Assembly: GCF_025506335.1 (NCBI RefSeq)
Contig: NZ_JANZYO010000001.1
Location: forward strand, 528,074-592,073
DNA from: Mumia quercus
GTDB taxonomy: Bacteria; Actinomycetota; Actinomycetes; Propionibacteriales; Nocardioidaceae
Direction: 5' to 3'
Length of the DNA: 64,000 nucleotides
The translations under genes were made by a program, and so were the position numbers. The first letter of the stretch is position 1. Each line of letters begins with the position of its first letter. The notes below the pieces were generated by a model. The model was not told the origin of the DNA. It did not search any database and saw nothing but the letters and a program-made list of their open reading frames with translations. Shown in pieces: positions 61,764-64,000 of this stretch.

Positions 61764-62627
61764 GTGGGTACGGGCCTGATCTTCGCAGCCGTGATCGCCA
61801 TCTGGGTGGCGTACGGTGTACCCCTGCTCCTGCGCCGGCACGAGGAAGCGACCCGTGGCGGAGGCGTCACCTCGTTCTCGGGAGCGCTGCGCGTCCTCAC
61901 GCACCGCAAGGAGGACTCGGGGCCTGCGGAGTCGGTCGAGGTCGCCTCGTCGCCGGCTGAGCCCGCCGAGGCGGAGGAGAAGCCCGCACCCGTGCGGCGC
62001 CCGTACAACCGCCGTGCGGCCCGCATCGCCGCCCGTCGTCGACGCCGCGTCCTGCTCGTGCTGCTCGCCGCGTGCGCGGTGGTCGGCGGGCTTTCCGTCG
62101 CGGGCGTCCTGCTGCCCTGGGCAGCGGCGATCCCGGGTGGGCTGGTCGTCGTGTGGCTCGTCCTGTGCCGCGTCATGGTGCGCAGCGAGATCGGACGCCC
62201 GGTGCGTCTGACGCGCCAGCCGCCGGTCGAGGGGCGGGCGGAGGCCAAGGCCGAGGCGAAGGCCGAGCGCGCCGCTGCGCGTGCGACGAGGCGCGAGGAG
62301 CGGCGCGCGTCCGCCGCTGCCGCTGCCGAGACCGCGGCACCCGTCGATCCCGACCACGAGGCGACCGTGGTGATCTCCGGCATGGTCGAGGACCACGACC
62401 CGCACCGCCGCAACGTCATGGAGCGCACCCCGCTGCCCGAGGGCGCCCTCGACCAGCAGATCGTCGACGCCGCGGCGATGACGACCACCTCCGGCGTGAC
62501 GCTGTGGGACCCGGTCCCGGTGACGCTGCCGACGTACGTCACGAAGCCGGCTGCCCCCCGTACGGTCCGGACGATCGACTTCGGCGAGAAGGGCGACTCC
62601 GAGCCCCGCCGGGCGGTCGGCGACTGA
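61764..62627 (+). CDS. Divisome protein SepX/GlpR
   Basis: 287 residues. A short N-terminal transmembrane helix (MGTGLIFAAVIAIWVAYGVPLLLRR) and then HEEATRGGGVTSFSGALRVL are the SepX/GlpR signature. A pair of further helices (VLLVLLAACAVVGGLSVAGVLLPWAAAIPGGLVVVWLVLCRVMV) follows, and an Ala/Glu/Arg-rich cytosolic region (coiled-coil-like) ends in a conserved C-terminal TLWDPVPVTLPTYVTKPAAPRTVRTIDFGE. SepX (Streptomyces) and GlpR (Corynebacterium) are septal membrane receptors working with FtsZ, SepH and Glp. The glp homologue is five genes upstream. GTG 61764 is 6 nt after TACGGT (61752-61757). Confidence 0.88.
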   Translation: MGTGLIFAAVIAIWVAYGVPLLLRRHEEATRGGGVTSFSGALRVLTHRKEDSGPAESVEVASSPAEPAEAEEKPAPVRRPYNRRAARIAARRRRRVLLVLLAACAVVGGLSVAGVLLPWAAAIPGGLVVVWLVLCRVMVRSEIGRPVRLTRQPPVEGRAEAKAEAKAERAAARATRREERRASAAAAAETAAPVDPDHEATVVISGMVEDHDPHRRNVMERTPLPEGALDQQIVDAAAMTTTSGVTLWDPVPVTLPTYVTKPAAPRTVRTIDFGEKGDSEPRRAVGD

Positions 62628-62690
62628 GTGCGGGCGGGCACCCCCGGATTCGGAACCGGCTCGGGTGCGTGGTAATCTCAATCTCGCTTT

Positions 62691-62763
62691 GGGGCTATGG
62701 CGCAGTTGGTAGCGCGTCTCGTTCGCAATGAGAAGGTCCGGGGTTCGAATCCCCGTAGCTCCA
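62691..62763 (+). tRNA. tRNA-Ala (CGC)
   Basis: A 73-nt cloverleaf: acceptor GGGGCTA/TAGCTCC, D arm GGCGCAGTTGGTAGCGC, anticodon arm TCTCG-TTCGCAA-TGAGA with anticodon CGC (reads GCG), T arm CGGGGTTCGAATCCCCG, discriminator A; no encoded CCA. TAATCT (62673-62678) upstream is a likely -10. Confidence 0.97.
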
Positions 62764-62769
62764 CCCGCT

Positions 62770-62802
62770 GAAGGCCGGATCCGCACCGCGGATCCGGCCT
62801 TC
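62770..62802. terminator. Hairpin terminator after tRNA-Ala
   Basis: GAAGGCCGGATCCGC (62770-62784) pairs perfectly with 62788-62802 around a 3-nt loop, 7 bp after the tRNA. It also lies downstream of the minus-strand DUF4349 gene (30 bp from its stop), so it can end both. Confidence 0.85.
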
Positions 62803-62831
62803 GTCGTTGGCCCGGCTCAGTGTTGCTCGGC

Positions 62832-63803
62832 TCAGTGCCGCAGCAGGCGCCGCCCGCCGAGGTAGGCACCGGCGAGCACGGCGAGCAGCGCCGCCCACGG
62901 GATCAGGAACCCCACGACGCGGACGACGAAGCCGAGCGTCGCCACCAGGCCGTCCCAGCCGGCGTCGAGGGCGCCGACGAACCCGGACCGGCTCGGGGCG
63001 TCCGGCCGTTCCTCCGTGGAGATCTCCACCGTGTACGTGGCCATCGCGACCTGCTCGGACAGCCCGCGGCGTTCCGCCTGGAGCGCCTCCAGGTCCGCCT
63101 GTCGCTGGCTGAGCGTCTGCTCGGCGGCGAGGAGGTCGGCCGTCGTGGCCGCCTCGGCCATCAGGTCCTGGAGCCGCGCCGTCGAGACCCCCAGCGCCCG
63201 GATGCGCGCGTCCAGGTCGCGGCCTTGCGCGGTGACGTCCTCGGAGTCGATCGACAGCCCCGAGACCTCGCCGAGCTCACGAAGGCGCTGCGTCGTGTCT
63301 CCCGTGCTGCCGGCGGGCACGCGCAGCCGCAGCGAGACCGAGGCCTCGCCGTCGTGCGTCGACTCCGACCGTGACTCCACCCGCCCCTTCTCGTCCTCGA
63401 CCCAGCCCGACAGCGTGTCCGCGGCGGCCCCAGGATCGTCGACGGTGAGCGAGGCCCACGCGGTGGTGACGATCTCGCGCACGCCGTCTGGAGTGGTCTT
63501 TTTGAAGTCCGCCGCGCCATCGGCCTCACGTGCGGACCCTGCCGAGTCGTCGAGAGCCCGCTCCTCGGGGACCGAGAGCATGTCGCCCGAGCTGTCGCTG
63601 TCGCCGGGCACGAAGGTCACACCGCCGCCGACCACGGCGCCCCCGAGCCCGAGCACGACGACGACAGAGGCCGCAGCGAGCAGCACCTTGCGTCGCTTCG
63701 TGCGGGCGGTGGACGCGTCGAGGTCGATCCGCCCGGTGACGCGGCGGTACATCCGGTCGACCTGCTCGTCGCTCAGCTCGGGAATCTCGGCGTGCATGCT
63801 CAT
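62832..63803 (-). CDS. DUF4349 membrane protein, possible anti-sigma factor
   Basis: 323 residues. The cytosolic N-terminus (MSMHAEIPELSDEQVDRMYRRVTGRIDL) is followed by one transmembrane helix (VLLAAASVVVVLGLGGAVVGGGV, residues about 40-62), an extracytoplasmic DUF4349 domain with a coiled coil (residues about 130-270: SLTVDDPGAAADTLSGWVEDEKG, ARLQDLMAEAATTADLLAAEQTLSQRQADLEALQAERRGLSEQV), and a C-terminal helix pair ending GGRRLLRH. DUF4349 proteins are of unknown function, but this copy overlaps (ATGA) the stop of an ECF-like sigma gene upstream, the usual place for an anti-sigma factor. No RskA/ZAS motif is visible, so the role is inference. Confidence 0.85.
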   Translation of the reverse strand: MSMHAEIPELSDEQVDRMYRRVTGRIDLDASTARTKRRKVLLAAASVVVVLGLGGAVVGGGVTFVPGDSDSSGDMLSVPEERALDDSAGSAREADGAADFKKTTPDGVREIVTTAWASLTVDDPGAAADTLSGWVEDEKGRVESRSESTHDGEASVSLRLRVPAGSTGDTTQRLRELGEVSGLSIDSEDVTAQGRDLDARIRALGVSTARLQDLMAEAATTADLLAAEQTLSQRQADLEALQAERRGLSEQVAMATYTVEISTEERPDAPSRSGFVGALDAGWDGLVATLGFVVRVVGFLIPWAALLAVLAGAYLGGRRLLRH

Positions 63804-64000
63804 GCGGGTCCCCTCAGGTCGTGGGTGGCGGCGCGGACGCGGCTGCGGATGCGCGCGACCCGGTTGCGGACAGCGCCGTGGGTCACGCCGAGCTCGTCGG
63901 CGGCCTCGGCGTACGTCAGGTCGCCGACGACGCAGCGCTCGAACAGCTGCTGGTCGAGCGGCGACAGGCCGGCGACGCTCTCGCGCACGCGGGCGAGCAG
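63800..64000 (-). CDS. Sigma-70 family (ECF-like) sigma factor, C-terminal part
   Basis: The frame runs off the right edge of the window; only the last 66 residues are visible. They form a complete sigma region 4 helix-turn-helix: VAGLSPLDQQLFERCVVGDLTYAEAADELGVTHGAVRNRVARIRSRVR, then a short tail. The spacing (DLTY-EAADELGV-GAVRNRV) resembles ECF sigma factors of the SigE/SigM groups. Its stop overlaps the ATG of the DUF4349 gene (ATGA), so the two are translated together. The core-binding region 2 cannot be seen, so the group cannot be assigned. Confidence 0.85.
   Translation of the reverse strand: MLARVRESVAGLSPLDQQLFERCVVGDLTYAEAADELGVTHGAVRNRVARIRSRVRAATHDLRGPA

Overview
The window is about 70% GC and carries actinobacterial hallmarks: a maleylpyruvate-isomerase/mycothiol-type DinB protein, an HspR-type operator before lon, DUF3027 and DUF2530 proteins, Glp with SepX/GlpR, and many genes with no Shine-Dalgarno whose start codon lies 6-7 nt after a TANNNT-like -10 box (leaderless mRNAs). 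Together with the methylmalonyl-CoA mutase/MeaB operon and a GGTCTCGATAC...CTACTCGACCA intergenic repeat, this points to Propionibacteriales, probably Nocardioidaceae. No plasmid, phage, transposon or CRISPR signature is visible; this is core-type chromosome.

Layout. 1-5000: tail of a PemK/MazF protein, CGNR regulator diverging from a 53-aa small gene plus VOC protein, YihY membrane protein, and Lon behind a HAIR-like operator. 5000-9300: a nested palindrome, then a PadR-regulated ABC exporter (PadR, ATPase, FtsX-type permease), then a 43-aa small gene. 9300-15600: HAD phosphatase, cold-shock-domain protein, DUF3027, MarR plus DHA2 efflux pump, DUF2530, NCS2 purine permease. A poly-G/poly-C tract at 15618-15743 looks like a sequence defect or an extreme hairpin. 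15800-23400: MarR plus MFS, DinB-like protein, beta-propeller lipoprotein-like protein, SerC, TetR diverging from a DrrAB-type exporter with duplicated operators. 23400-31100: mutA-mutB-meaB, secreted peptidoglycan-binding protein, citrate synthase diverging from pdxH, and a minus-strand micro-gene (12 codons) with its own promoter, an extended Shine-Dalgarno and terminator.

31200-44400: MFS exporter, PadR, USP-like protein, GH13 glucosidase, hotdog thioesterase, photolyase, DtxR regulator, GGDEF-EAL enzyme, PGPGW membrane protein, PCMT, tRNA-Arg, a frameshifted GNAT and an LLM flavin/F420 oxidoreductase. 44400-54200: two tandem CNNM/CorC-type pairs flank HAD-IIA, aldo/keto reductase, epimerase, MscL, SAF and FmdB genes. 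54200-64000: penicillin-acylase-family hydrolase, 5-formyl-THF cyclo-ligase diverging from UGPase-glp-moaC-mogA-GNAT-sepX, tRNA-Ala, and an ECF-like sigma factor with a DUF4349 membrane protein.

Functional threads: several regulator/exporter pairs for small toxic compounds (two PadR, two MarR, one TetR), propionate/odd-chain catabolism feeding the TCA cycle, and a division cluster (Glp/SepX) embedded in cofactor genes. The most unusual items are the micro-gene at 30948-31148, leaderless upstream ORFs coupled by 4-nt overlaps (including two probable CTG starts), the perfect 44-bp palindrome, a triple TTGACA repeat and the homopolymer tract. No clearly new defence or biosynthetic system was found.
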